DNA of 43,769 bases from Compostibacillus humi (GTDB lineage Bacteria > Bacillota > Bacilli > Bacillales > Amphibacillaceae), in assembly GCF_014637175.1 (NCBI RefSeq), contig NZ_BMEV01000022.1, forward strand, positions 1 to 43,769, read 5' to 3'. The notes under the pieces were generated by a model. It searched no databases and had not been told where the DNA came from. It saw nothing but the letters and a program-made list of their open reading frames with translations. This document shows positions 15,566 to 24,835 of this stretch, one piece after another (position 1 is the stretch's first letter; the number at the start of each line of letters is the position of its first letter). A program made the translations under genes and the position numbers.

Positions 15566-17062
15566 ATGGGCAAGCCATCCGTTCAATTATCTTTGCAAAC
15601 ATCTAGTCTCATCGTCGGTTTCATGATATGGGTTTTACTTTCTTCTCTAATGAGCTACATTCAGGAAGACATCGCCTTAACCTCGGGACAAGTGTCAGTC
15701 GTCACGGCGATTCCTGTTATTTTAGGTTCACTGCTTCGCATTCCCATCGGTTTTTACGCAGACCGGTTTGGAGCGCGCATCATATTTCTTATCAGCTTGC
15801 TAATTCTGTTAATCCCGGTATTTCTCATCAGTGTCGCCGACAGCTTTTCCGACTTAGTGATCGGCGGACTGTTGTTAGGTGTTGGAGGAGCCGTCTTTAG
15901 TATTGGGGTTACATCCCTGCCAAAATATTATCCGAAAGAAAAGCATGGGTTTATTAATGGCGTCTATGGGGTCGGGAACATTGGCACGGCGATTACTGCA
16001 TTTGGAGCCCCGATTCTTGCCGAGTCCATCGGCTGGCAAAGCACGGTCAGACTGTACCTCTTTTTATTAATTGCCATCGCCCTGCTCGTTTTCCTTTTTG
16101 GCGACCGGAAAGAGAAAAAGGCGAAAAAATCGATGGTTGATGAAATTAAAGGTGTTTACCGAAACGTTATTCTTTGGTTTTTGAGCTTATTTTATTTCAT
16201 TACATTCGGTTCCTTTGTTGCTTTTACGATGTTTTTGCCGAGCCTGCTAGTCGGCAATTTCGGCTTAAGTCCGGTGGATGCAGGCATTCGGACCGCCGTA
16301 TTTATTATTATCGCCACATTGTTGCGGCCAATTGGCGGATTATTAGCAGACAAATTTAATGCATTTGTCATTCTTCTTTTTGTCTTTGCCGGGGTTACGT
16401 TATCTGGTATCATCCTATCCTTTTCCCCGGATATTTTCTGGTATACGATTGGAGCATTGAATGTTGCCGTTACCGTCGGAATCGGGAACGGTACCGTATT
16501 TAAGCTAGTGCCTTTGTATTTTTCGAAACAGGCAGGAATTGTCAATGGCGTCGTCTCAGCAATGGGGGGACTGGGCGGCTTTTTCCCGCCTTTATTGCTA
16601 ACGGCAGTGAATAATATTACTGGCCAGCATGCCATCGCCTTTATGCTGCTGTCCGAATTTGCCCTTGTCAGTTTTGTCATTGTCATCTTTATGTACTACC
16701 AGGACAAGGTGAATATCGAACGGCAAATTATTGAAGGGGCGGCTGAAGGCATTCTCATTACGAACCGGAAAGGAATCATTGTCAACGTGAATCCCGCATT
16801 TACCCGGATTACCGGATATGCGAAAGAAGAAGCAGTCGGAAACACGCCGAAAATATTGCGTTCCGGGAAACACGACGACAAGTTTTACGATAATATGTGG
16901 AACTCCATCAAAAAGAATGGTCACTGGGAAGGCGAAATATGGAATAAACGGAAAAATGGAGAGCTATTTCATGAACGATTATCGATCAGCGAAGTGAAAA
17001 ATGACAGAGATGAAGTCATCTATTACGTCGGCCGATTTTATGATATTACGAAAGGAAAATAA
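15566..17062 (+). CDS. narK: NarK-type nitrate/nitrite transporter with a C-terminal PAS domain
   Basis: 498 residues. Residues 1-380 form a 12-helix major facilitator of the nitrate/nitrite porter family, with the signature glycine-rich helices GVYGVGNIGTAITAFGAP and VGIGNGTVFKLVPLYF. Residues 388-498 are a full PAS (S-box) domain: EGILITNRKGIIVNVNPAF, TGYAKEEAVG, HWEGEIWNKRKNGE, YYVGRFYDIT. Its best resemblance is to PAS domains of GGDEF/EAL proteins, but the chain ends six residues or so after the PAS core with no output domain. The sensor is thus attached directly to the transporter. ATG at 15566 after AAAGGA. Confidence 0.9.
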   Translation: MGKPSVQLSLQTSSLIVGFMIWVLLSSLMSYIQEDIALTSGQVSVVTAIPVILGSLLRIPIGFYADRFGARIIFLISLLILLIPVFLISVADSFSDLVIGGLLLGVGGAVFSIGVTSLPKYYPKEKHGFINGVYGVGNIGTAITAFGAPILAESIGWQSTVRLYLFLLIAIALLVFLFGDRKEKKAKKSMVDEIKGVYRNVILWFLSLFYFITFGSFVAFTMFLPSLLVGNFGLSPVDAGIRTAVFIIIATLLRPIGGLLADKFNAFVILLFVFAGVTLSGIILSFSPDIFWYTIGALNVAVTVGIGNGTVFKLVPLYFSKQAGIVNGVVSAMGGLGGFFPPLLLTAVNNITGQHAIAFMLLSEFALVSFVIVIFMYYQDKVNIERQIIEGAAEGILITNRKGIIVNVNPAFTRITGYAKEEAVGNTPKILRSGKHDDKFYDNMWNSIKKNGHWEGEIWNKRKNGELFHERLSISEVKNDRDEVIYYVGRFYDITKGK

Positions 17063-17084
17063 TAGATTGGAACTAGACGACAAA

Positions 17085-17110
17085 AACTCAAGCGGAAAAT
17101 CCGCTTGAGT
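17085..17110. terminator. Bidirectional terminator between narK and narI
   Basis: ACTCAAGCGGA and TCCGCTTGAGT form an 11-bp stem with A-runs before and T-runs after on both strands. It serves both narK (plus) and the nar operon (minus). Confidence 0.92.
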
Positions 17111-17114
17111 TTTT

Positions 17115-17810
17115 TTATACTCCCTGTTTCCGGTAATTGGAGCGGGAGCGATACTGTTGCGGCGGCCGGGCCGGATATCGTATCGGAAAACTGAATATAT
17201 GCACAAGCCGGGTAAACGGAATGGAAGCAAACAAGGCAAAGGCCGATACGACGTGAAGTTTAAAGATAAAAGGCACGCCGCCCATCAGCTCATATTTCGG
17301 CTGGAAAATAAACAGACTGCGAAACCAGGGACCGATTGTTTCCCGATACTCATATGCGACCACCGTCGTATTGTAAATAATCGTCATGTACGTGCCGGTA
17401 CCGGCGACAAATAACAAGGCAAGTACCGTAAAAAAATCAGCAAACGTTGCTTTTATCCGCACCGGGTCAATGGTGATTTTGCGGATGAGAAGGATGACTA
17501 ATCCGAAAACGACCATCAGTCCGGCCAAACCGCCGCCCCATATCGCACCGATATGATATGCATGATCGGAAATTCCAAGCGACTGATAAAACTCCATCGG
17601 TATAACCATCCCCATGACGTGACCGATAAATGCGAAGATGATTCCGTAATGAAAAAGCGGGGAACCAATCCGCAGCCACTTTTTTTCAAGGAAATTCGTA
17701 GACGGTGCCGCCCACGTCAGCTGACGGAAGGCGTATCGGTACAATAAACCGAAAATCATGATCGTACCCGTAATATAAGGAAAGATAACCCACCAAAATA
17801 TATCTGCCAC
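17115..17810 (-). CDS. narI: Respiratory nitrate reductase gamma subunit NarI
   Basis: 231 residues from a GTG at 17810. The GGAGG site lies only one base before the ATG at 17816 but seven bases before the GTG, so the GTG fits better. Five transmembrane helices; heme b ligands are visible in HYGIIFAFIGHVMG and HVVSAFALFASIPFTRLVH. NarI takes electrons from menaquinol at the outer face of the membrane and feeds NarH. Last gene of narGHJI, followed by a strong terminator. Confidence 0.95.
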   Translation of the reverse strand: MADIFWWVIFPYITGTIMIFGLLYRYAFRQLTWAAPSTNFLEKKWLRIGSPLFHYGIIFAFIGHVMGMVIPMEFYQSLGISDHAYHIGAIWGGGLAGLMVVFGLVILLIRKITIDPVRIKATFADFFTVLALLFVAGTGTYMTIIYNTTVVAYEYRETIGPWFRSLFIFQPKYELMGGVPFIFKLHVVSAFALFASIPFTRLVHIFSFPIRYPARPPQQYRSRSNYRKQGV

Positions 17811-17842
17811 AGGCATTCCTCCTAAAGGTGTAATCGTAGTTT

Positions 17843-18442
17843 TTATTGATACATGATCGGGTAAGGCAGTTCTTCCAAATCGGCTTTTTCCCGCCCTAAC
17901 TCCAGCTGCCGGATTTCTTCTTTCGACGGAACCGGGAAAACGTACGCCGTTAAAATTTCTAAAATTTGGGCGTACGGGTTTTCCCGGTCGATTTTCTCCG
18001 TCATATAACTGACAGCAACACTCATCCGCTTCCAAAGCCGTTTCGTTTCTTCATTTTTTGGTGCGACGGCCAGAAATTCCAAAAGCATCGGAATGTAATC
18101 GGCGAGTTCCGATCCGTCCCTCTCAAAACCGTGGACATTGATGATTTTTTGCAGTTTAATAAGCGCTGCACCACGCCGGTTGCTGTCCCCCAGCTCGTAA
18201 GCCGTTAAATAGAGGCCGAGATTCGATTTTAGATCAAAGGTTTCCACATATATCCGCTGCAATTCCCGGATTTCTGTCCGCAGCAACGGAGCGTACATAT
18301 TAGTTATTCTCTGCCCTTTTCTTTTCGGAAATATTTCTTCTATGACTTCGTTCATTTCTTTCATTTTTATTTTCCATTGTTCCGTCGGATAGCTTAGCGC
18401 TCTCGCGGACAAAATCAATAATGCTTGCTCCTCTTTTTTCAT
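17843..18442 (-). CDS. narJ: Nitrate reductase assembly chaperone NarJ (delta)
   Basis: 199 residues from the ATG at 18442, which overlaps the narH stop as ATGA. NarJ/TorD-family all-helical chaperone: RIYVETFDLKSNLGLYLTAYELGDSNRRGAAL is the conserved segment, followed by ELADYIPMLLEFLAVAP. It binds the NarG N-terminus during Moco insertion and is not part of the final enzyme. Slightly longer than the B. subtilis protein at its C-terminus. Confidence 0.93.
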   Translation of the reverse strand: MKKEEQALLILSARALSYPTEQWKIKMKEMNEVIEEIFPKRKGQRITNMYAPLLRTEIRELQRIYVETFDLKSNLGLYLTAYELGDSNRRGAALIKLQKIINVHGFERDGSELADYIPMLLEFLAVAPKNEETKRLWKRMSVAVSYMTEKIDRENPYAQILEILTAYVFPVPSKEEIRQLELGREKADLEELPYPIMYQ

Positions 18443-19947
18443 AAGTTTTCTCTCACCTTCATCATGCCGAATCGCGGATTCATCCCTTCCGGAGGGGCAA
18501 GTTCTTCCAGACTGCATGCTCCCCGTTTGTAATGAAGGTCGTCATCCATTTCCCGCCGTCCCGTCGGAATGACGTAGCGTTCATTATATTTTGCCACACC
18601 TAATAGTCTTGCCATTTCTTCAATTTCTTCCGGAGTAGTCTCTGCCTGCTTTACTAATTCGCTCTGGCGAAATTCGTCTACTCCGCCGACGGTTTTTCCG
18701 CGCATGTATACCCGCATCGCTGATAGTTTCAGCAGCACTTTCCGAATCACTTCTGTGTCATCGGCAGATAGAAGCGAAGCTAAGTATTCTACCGGTATGC
18801 GCATCTGATCGACGGCTGGAATGTATCCGTCCGTATCTAATTCGTCCTCATTCGTAATATGGTTCATAATCGGACTTAACGGCGGCACATACCATACCAT
18901 CGGCAATGTCCGGTATTCCGGATGCAGCGGCAAGGCAATTTTCCATTTCATCGCCATTTTATAAACGGGAGATTCTTTGGCCGCTTCAATCCACGGGTCC
19001 GTTATCCCTGCTTTTCTTGCTTTTTCCTGGACTTCCGGATCAAAAGGATCGAGAAAACAAGATAATTGGGCTTCATACAAGTCTTTCGGATCTTCCACAG
19101 AGGCCGCTGCCTTCACTTTATCCGCATCGTATAAAACAACACCAATGTACCGGATTCTTCCGACGCACGTTTCCGAACAAATTGTCGGCAGACCCGCTTC
19201 TGTCCGCGGATAACAGAAATTGCACTTTTCCGCTTTATGGGTATTCCAATTGTAATACACTTTGTGGTACGGGCACCCATTTTGGCAAAATCTCCAGCCC
19301 CGGCACGCATCGTGGTCAACTAGAACGATACCGTCTTCATCCCGCTTATATAAAGCGCCTGTCGGACAAGAGGCGACACAGGACGGATTAAGGCAATGTT
19401 CGCAAATGCGGGGCAAGTACATCATAAAGGTCCGCTCATATTCCATTTTGATATGCTCCTGCATTTTTTCCACGTTAGGGTCTTTGGCCACATTTTCGCT
19501 TCCGCCGGCTAAATCATCATCCCAGTTGGAGCCCCATTCCGGCTTGTCGATATATTTTCCGGTAATCGTCGAAACCGGACGGGCTACAGGCAAATTATCC
19601 CTTTTCGGACTGTGGATGAGATTATCATAGTCATAGGTCCACGGCTCATAAAAATCTTCCATTTCTGCCATATCCGGGTTATAAAATATTTTCGCCAGTT
19701 TTGAAATCGGACCCCCGGCCCGAAGCTTCAATTTTCCGTCCTTTAATATCCAGCCGCCTTTGTACCGGTTCGTATCTTCCCAACGTTTCGGATACCCGAC
19801 TCCCGGGCGGGTTTCCACGTTGTTAAACCACATATATTCCGTCCCCGGCCGGTTTGTCCACGTCGTTTTGCACGTAACCGAACACGTGTGGCAGCCGATA
19901 CATTTGTCCAGGTGCATGACCATTGCCACTTGAGCTTTAATTCTCAA
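18439..19947 (-). CDS. narH: Respiratory nitrate reductase beta subunit NarH
   Basis: 502 residues from a TTG at 19947 (AGGAGG nine bases upstream), giving an N-terminus RIKAQVAMVMHLDKCIG like that of Bacillus NarH. Four ferredoxin-type clusters: CIGCHTCSVTC, CEHCLNPSCVASC, CRGWRFCQNGC and CNFC...CSETC. The Trp in CRGW replaces a Cys, the usual mark of the [3Fe-4S] centre. It carries electrons from NarI to NarG. It overlaps narG by 11 bases and narJ by 4. Confidence 0.97.
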   Translation of the reverse strand: MRIKAQVAMVMHLDKCIGCHTCSVTCKTTWTNRPGTEYMWFNNVETRPGVGYPKRWEDTNRYKGGWILKDGKLKLRAGGPISKLAKIFYNPDMAEMEDFYEPWTYDYDNLIHSPKRDNLPVARPVSTITGKYIDKPEWGSNWDDDLAGGSENVAKDPNVEKMQEHIKMEYERTFMMYLPRICEHCLNPSCVASCPTGALYKRDEDGIVLVDHDACRGWRFCQNGCPYHKVYYNWNTHKAEKCNFCYPRTEAGLPTICSETCVGRIRYIGVVLYDADKVKAAASVEDPKDLYEAQLSCFLDPFDPEVQEKARKAGITDPWIEAAKESPVYKMAMKWKIALPLHPEYRTLPMVWYVPPLSPIMNHITNEDELDTDGYIPAVDQMRIPVEYLASLLSADDTEVIRKVLLKLSAMRVYMRGKTVGGVDEFRQSELVKQAETTPEEIEEMARLLGVAKYNERYVIPTGRREMDDDLHYKRGACSLEELAPPEGMNPRFGMMKVRENL

Positions 19948-22900
19948 GCCAATCAACCTCCTTTAATGGTCTGACAATAGCGATGGTGTCCCGTTGGCTT
20001 CCTGTCGGACCGTAATAATTGAACCCGTAGCTTAATTGGGAATACCCGCCGATCATATGGGTTGGTTTGACGGAAATTCTCGTGATGCTATTATGGGTTC
20101 CGCCGCGCTTTTTATTGATTGCCGTACCTGGCACTCCCATCGTCCGGTCCTGGGCATGATACATGTACACCATTCCTTTTGGCATCCGGTACGTAAGCAC
20201 GACCCGGGCAACGACGACACCATTTCGGTTAAACACTTCGATCCAATCGTTATCCTTCAGTCCGATTGATGCACCGTCTTCTTCATTCATCCAAACGACC
20301 TGCCAGCCGCGAAACAATTGCACCATCGGCGTCGCTTCGGTAAACATCGTATGGATGCCCCATTTTTGATGCGGGGTTAAATATCTTAGCGTCAGTGACT
20401 TGCCGTCATCTGCCACTTGTCGGTCATTTTTTACAAATGGACCTTTATTGAGCGGCGGCAAATATAACGGCAATGCTTCACCGAAATCAAGAATCATTTC
20501 GTGATCCAAGTAAAAACTTTGTCTCCCTGTCAGCGTCCGCCACGGGATGTTATATTCGGTATTTACCGTAAACGGAGAATAGCGCCGTCCGTCTTTTTCC
20601 ATTCCGCTCCACATCGGTGTAGAAATGGACGTCCGCGGCTGGGCGGTTAATGCTTCCAGTGTGAAATCTTCTTCTTCCCTTGCCTCGGCAATTTCCGTAA
20701 GTTTCAGGCCAGTTTTTTCCTCCATGGACTTCCAGCCTTCCACTGCCCGCTTGCCGTTTGTAGCTCCCGACATAAAGAGAATGGCATCGATTGCCTTGCG
20801 GTCTGAAAACAAATCCGGATTTCCTTTTCCGATGCCGTCAAATGTTGATTCCCCAAGCCGGTCCTTTAATTCGGCAAACACTTTTTCTCCCGGGAGTTTA
20901 ACTCCTTTACCGCCGTAGCCTTTCTTTAAATTCGGTCCGATCGTGATCATTTTTTCATAAGTACGAGGGTAATCCCGTTCCATTATTTGAAGATGCGGCA
21001 TCGTTTTGCCCGGAATCGGTTCTGTTTCCCCTTTGCGCCAATCTTTGATCTTCCCTAACTCCTGGGCAATCTCCCCTTCCGAGTCATGACCTAACGGCCG
21101 CATGAGCAGTTCTTCAGTTTTCGGCAAATGTTCCTTCGCCAGTTCCGAGAATACTTTGGCTATTTCACGGAACGTATCCCAGTCGCTTTTCGCTTTCCAT
21201 GGCGGACTGATTGCTGCATTAAATGGGTGGATAAAAGGATGCATATCCGTACTGCTAATATCGTATTTTTCATACCATGTTGCTGCCGGAAGAACGATAT
21301 CAGAAAACAGACCGGAACTCGTCATACGAAAATCAATACTGACAAACAAATCCGTTTTCCCTTCCGGCGGCGTATCGGAAATGTGTACCATTTCCGGCTG
21401 CCAGGAGCTTTCCGCATTCGCCATTACCTGGTGTTCTCCTCCGATAAAATGTTTCGCAAAATATTCATGCCCTTTCCCGCTGTCACCGAGCAAATTCGAT
21501 CGCCAGTTGAAAAATACCCGCGGGAAGTTCCGTGGGTCATTCGGATTTTCTATTGCCCAGTCAATCTCGCCCTTTTTAATTTTTTCAACGACGTGCTGAA
21601 TAACTTCTGCATCACTTTTTGCTCCTTGTTCTCTGCTTTCCTTTACGATATCAATCGAGTTTTGCGAGAACTGGGGAAAAGAAGGGAGCCAACCAAGTCT
21701 TGCCGAAAGGGCATTGACATCTGCAGGATGCATGCCTCGATACTTGCTGCCCCATGCATCCTCTTTTTCGTCATCGTTTTTTATTTCATAGCGGAATTGT
21801 TCGGTGACGAAATAAAAGAAGGACGTGCCATTTTGCAGCCTTGGCGCAACTCCCCAGTCGGTCGCAAAGGAAATAACATTCCACCCTTCTACCGGCCGCA
21901 CTTTTTCCTGACCGACATAATGGGCCCAGCCGCCTCCGTTTACTCCTTGGGAACCGGTCAGCAAGATTAAATTTAATATCGCACGGTAAATTTGATCACT
22001 ATGGAACCAGTGGTTTGTACCCCCGCCCATGGCAATCATCGATTTTCCTTCTGTTCTTTCCGCATTATCCGCAAATTCCTTTGCCACTTGGATGACGTGA
22101 TTTCGGTGCACTCCGGTAATGCTTTCCTGCCATGCCGGGGTATACGGTTTCGGGTCATCATAATCGGCCGGATAATCCCCTGGCAGCCCCCGGTCCACAC
22201 CGGCATGGGCCATTAACAGGTCAAAAACGGTCGTTACTTTTAGCAAATTACCCGTTTTGTCCTTTATTTGTTTAACCGGCACACCGCGGGTAACAGCCCC
22301 TCCCTCTTCTTCAGCAAAGTAAGGAAAGCTGACCGGAACGATTTCATCTGAGGTGGAAAGAAAACTCAATTGGGGATGAATTTCTTCCCCGGCTCCATTC
22401 TTTAATTCCAAGTTCCACTTGTTGCCGCCGTCCCAGCGATGGCCCAACGTTCCATTTGGAATTTCGATGTTTTTCTTTTTCTCATCCCAAATGACCGTTT
22501 TCCATTCGCCAAGCTTTTCTTTATCATCAAAGTCGGAGGCCCGCAAAAAACGGTCTGTCCGATATTCGTCACCATGCTCCCGTAAAATGACTAAAAACGG
22601 CAAATCGGTGTACCGTTTTACATAGTTAAGAAAGTACGGAGTTTCTTTTTTTACATAAAATTCTTTCAATATGACGTGGGTCATTGCCATTGCCAAAGCA
22701 CCGTCTGTTCCCGCCCGTGCAGGAAGCCAGATGTCGGCAAATTTTTCATATTCGGCATAGTCAGGACTGACACCGACGACTTTTGTTCCGTTATACCGGG
22801 CTTCTACCATAAAATGCGCATCAGGAGTACGGGTTTGCGGCAAATTAGTTCCCCAGATGATGAAGTACTTCGAATTATACCAATCGGCACTTTCCGGCAC

Positions 22901-23623
22901 ATCAGTCTGGTCCCCCCACACCTGCGGCGATGCAGGAGGAAGATCAGCATACCAATCATAGAAACTTAATAAAGTTCCTCCAATCAGCGAAAGAAATCTT
23001 GCCCCGCCTGCATAGCTGACCATCGACATGGCTGGAATCGGACTAAATCCGACAACCCGATCCGGTCCGTATTTTTTAATTGTGTATATAATAGAACTGG
23101 CAATTAACTCACAAATTTCCTGCCATTCGACACGGACAAATCCGCCTTTGCCCCGGGCAGAAACATATTTCTTCCGTTTTTCCGGATTGCTGACAATTGC
23201 TTCCCATGCCGCTACCGGATTTTTTCCCTCGTTCCGTTCCTTTCTCCATAAGTCATATAAATCGCCGCGAATATAAGGAAACTTTACCCTTGCCGGACTA
23301 TATGTATACCAGGAAAAACTTGCTCCCCGCGGACATCCCCGCGGTTCGTATTCCGGATAATCGTCACCCGTGGAAGGATAATCCGTTTGCTGGGTTTCCG
23401 ACGTAATAATCCCGTCTTTTACATAGATTTTCCAGCTGCAGGAACCGGTGCAGTTAACCCCGTGGGTGGAGCGGACAATTTTATCGTGGGACCAGCGTCT
23501 CCGGTACAGCTCCTCCGAATCCCGCGAACGGGGACTTTCCTCCGTCCAATTATCATTAATTTTGTTCCCGCGTCTAATATACTGCAGAGACTGTAATAAT
23601 TTATTGTTCCTTCCTGCCATCAT
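19937..23623 (-). CDS. narG: Respiratory nitrate reductase alpha subunit NarG
   Basis: 1228 residues from the ATG at 23623 after GGAGGTGATA; two ATGs stand in tandem and either may serve. It is the catalytic bis-MGD subunit reducing nitrate to nitrite at the inner membrane face. The FS0 cluster is visible as H54-x3-C58-x3-C62 plus the later Cys in EPRGCPRG. The Mo-ligand region FYDWYADLPPASPQVWGDQTD and NLPQTRTPDAHF match NarG. There is no Tat signal beyond the usual NarG N-terminal tail. Its 5' end overlaps the upstream 97-aa gene by 23 bases. Confidence 0.97.
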   Translation of the reverse strand: MMAGRNNKLLQSLQYIRRGNKINDNWTEESPRSRDSEELYRRRWSHDKIVRSTHGVNCTGSCSWKIYVKDGIITSETQQTDYPSTGDDYPEYEPRGCPRGASFSWYTYSPARVKFPYIRGDLYDLWRKERNEGKNPVAAWEAIVSNPEKRKKYVSARGKGGFVRVEWQEICELIASSIIYTIKKYGPDRVVGFSPIPAMSMVSYAGGARFLSLIGGTLLSFYDWYADLPPASPQVWGDQTDVPESADWYNSKYFIIWGTNLPQTRTPDAHFMVEARYNGTKVVGVSPDYAEYEKFADIWLPARAGTDGALAMAMTHVILKEFYVKKETPYFLNYVKRYTDLPFLVILREHGDEYRTDRFLRASDFDDKEKLGEWKTVIWDEKKKNIEIPNGTLGHRWDGGNKWNLELKNGAGEEIHPQLSFLSTSDEIVPVSFPYFAEEEGGAVTRGVPVKQIKDKTGNLLKVTTVFDLLMAHAGVDRGLPGDYPADYDDPKPYTPAWQESITGVHRNHVIQVAKEFADNAERTEGKSMIAMGGGTNHWFHSDQIYRAILNLILLTGSQGVNGGGWAHYVGQEKVRPVEGWNVISFATDWGVAPRLQNGTSFFYFVTEQFRYEIKNDDEKEDAWGSKYRGMHPADVNALSARLGWLPSFPQFSQNSIDIVKESREQGAKSDAEVIQHVVEKIKKGEIDWAIENPNDPRNFPRVFFNWRSNLLGDSGKGHEYFAKHFIGGEHQVMANAESSWQPEMVHISDTPPEGKTDLFVSIDFRMTSSGLFSDIVLPAATWYEKYDISSTDMHPFIHPFNAAISPPWKAKSDWDTFREIAKVFSELAKEHLPKTEELLMRPLGHDSEGEIAQELGKIKDWRKGETEPIPGKTMPHLQIMERDYPRTYEKMITIGPNLKKGYGGKGVKLPGEKVFAELKDRLGESTFDGIGKGNPDLFSDRKAIDAILFMSGATNGKRAVEGWKSMEEKTGLKLTEIAEAREEEDFTLEALTAQPRTSISTPMWSGMEKDGRRYSPFTVNTEYNIPWRTLTGRQSFYLDHEMILDFGEALPLYLPPLNKGPFVKNDRQVADDGKSLTLRYLTPHQKWGIHTMFTEATPMVQLFRGWQVVWMNEEDGASIGLKDNDWIEVFNRNGVVVARVVLTYRMPKGMVYMYHAQDRTMGVPGTAINKKRGGTHNSITRISVKPTHMIGGYSQLSYGFNYYGPTGSQRDTIAIVRPLKEVDWLEN

Positions 23624-23894
23624 TATCACCTCCAGAAGAGATCCACCCTATCGGATTAAACTCTTCCCCGACAATGCGAAACCCTTCTTTTCCTTCCTCA
23701 AATTCTCGTAAAAAAACTTTTAATGTTGGTGCATTGGCGGCAACCAAAATTAATCGTTCAATTGTATCCAAATCATTGAGACGGTATATTTCTTCAACGA
23801 GTCCGGGCTCCAGCAATCCGAAGCGCATCCTTAACACAGCGATTAAATCCTCCCGGTCCTGAGTCAAATCTGCTTCCTGTTCAAATAAAAACAT
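23601..23894 (-). CDS. Hypothetical protein, 97 aa, co-transcribed with narGHJI
   Basis: ATG at 23894 after AGAGGAGGAGC. Soluble and acidic. The stretch VLRMRFGLLEPGLVEEIYRL and ERLILVAANAPTLKVFLREF recalls the small helical DUF4351-like module (RFGxL...I..L...L..L...A..L..F). That resemblance is by eye. The 23-base overlap with narG and shared direction imply a role tied to nitrate reductase, perhaps in assembly or regulation. I do not recognise a named family. Confidence 0.65.
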   Translation of the reverse strand: MFLFEQEADLTQDREDLIAVLRMRFGLLEPGLVEEIYRLNDLDTIERLILVAANAPTLKVFLREFEEGKEGFRIVGEEFNPIGWISSGGDNDGRKEQ

Positions 23895-23907
23895 TTTGCT
23901 CCTCCTC

Positions 23908-24207
23908 TTAAGGCGTCATCTTCTTAAAGTAATCATCAATCATTACTTCCCGGCACTGTATACCTGTTTTTTCGATGAAAGAATCGATTTTCGAATTCCC
24001 ATCATCGAGTTCCTGATGAGTAAAAAACTGATCCGCCTGATGGGAAAACTGGCTGCCGTAGCTAACAGTGACATGAATTCCATCCTCATTCTCTGTTCCA
24101 AAAATTTGAATGTCGTAAGGATGGATATGATATTCGTCCTCCAGTTTCATGGTAATCAGCCGATAAAGGTTCGGAGACAGCGACTGTAGTGGAGCTGGCC
24201 GGTTCAT
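23908..24207 (-). CDS. Hypothetical protein, 99 aa, upstream of nar
   Basis: The ATG at 24207 has GGAGGGATTGAC in front; an in-frame ATG at 24228 lacks a good site. A small alpha/beta protein with no membrane helix: it begins MNRPAPLQSLSPNLYRLI, has a strand-rich middle (DIQIFGTENEDGIHVTVSYG), a His-containing SHQADQFFTHQELDDG, and ends DDYFKKMTP. Family not recognised. It sits between the hemerythrin and 97-aa genes, all closely spaced, so it is probably part of the nar transcript. Confidence 0.65.
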   Translation of the reverse strand: MNRPAPLQSLSPNLYRLITMKLEDEYHIHPYDIQIFGTENEDGIHVTVSYGSQFSHQADQFFTHQELDDGNSKIDSFIEKTGIQCREVMIDDYFKKMTP

Positions 24208-24220
24208 GTCAATCCCTCCT

Positions 24221-24640
24221 TTATTCATGTCCTTGAAGGATTCGTTCTTCTTCCTGATTATGAAACATATCTACATGGACCAATGCATGGAAGCGTGCCA
24301 TTACTTCTTCATTAAACCCATCCTTTGCCAGCAATTCTTTTAATTCTTTCACCAAAAAACGCATCGTATCATGGTCCCTTGTAAGAGCAATAATTTCAGA
24401 TTTTAATTGAGGAAACTCTTCTGCTAATTCTTTATATAAACCGCTCTCTTCTGCATCCGCATGCTTCAATGTCCGTGACTCCCAATGTTCGACGGCAATG
24501 TAGGCAACTTCTTTTCCTTTTTCCAAATCTCCTTTTTTCCATAATTGAAGCAGCAATTCATTTAACTCGATTGCTTCATTCAATGCAGCTTCATGTATGG
24601 CAGCATGACTGAAGGCATTTTTTAATCCAGGTCCTGACAT
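24221..24640 (-). CDS. Hemerythrin-like HHE domain protein
   Basis: 139 residues from the ATG at 24640 (GGGAGGTAAGG site). Four-helix bundle with the diiron ligand pattern: SHAAIHEAAL, VEHWESRTLKHADAEE (His and HxxxE), LTRDHDTMRFL and HALVHVDMFHNQEEE. Hemerythrin-like proteins bind O2 or NO or help repair Fe-S/diiron centres damaged by NO. As first gene of the transcript leading into narGHJI it is likely protective during nitrate respiration; the precise ligand cannot be told from sequence. Confidence 0.85.
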   Translation of the reverse strand: MSGPGLKNAFSHAAIHEAALNEAIELNELLLQLWKKGDLEKGKEVAYIAVEHWESRTLKHADAEESGLYKELAEEFPQLKSEIIALTRDHDTMRFLVKELKELLAKDGFNEEVMARFHALVHVDMFHNQEEERILQGHE

Positions 24641-24790
24641 ATCCTTACCTCCCTTCTGATTTTTGCCGCAAGAAGCCAACAAAAATATACATCTTCAATT
24701 ATGTGAATTAATTTCCTTTTTTATACTCCTTTTCCAGAGAAAGAAAATTTGGATGGAGAGCCGCAACTTTGCTTTTCAACAATAAAAAAA

Positions 24791-24828
24791 GCACCCCGTT
24801 GGGCAGATTGCTCTGTCCATCGAGGTGC
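24791..24828 (-). terminator. Terminator of the radical SAM gene
   Basis: GCACCCCG...TCGAGGTGC forms an imperfect stem (24791-24828). Seven Ts follow on the minus strand. Confidence 0.8.
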
Positions 24829-24835
24829 AATTAAA

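Noticed and set aside
21128-21970. Long open frame (280 codons) antisense to narG
   Set aside because: It lies wholly inside narG, has no ribosome binding site or recognisable domain, and its composition is the mirror of narG codons.
24697-24712. FNR-type box before the hemerythrin-nar transcript
   Set aside because: Only one half (TCACA on the minus strand) matches and the other half has about three mismatches, so I did not list it, although control of nar by Fnr is expected.
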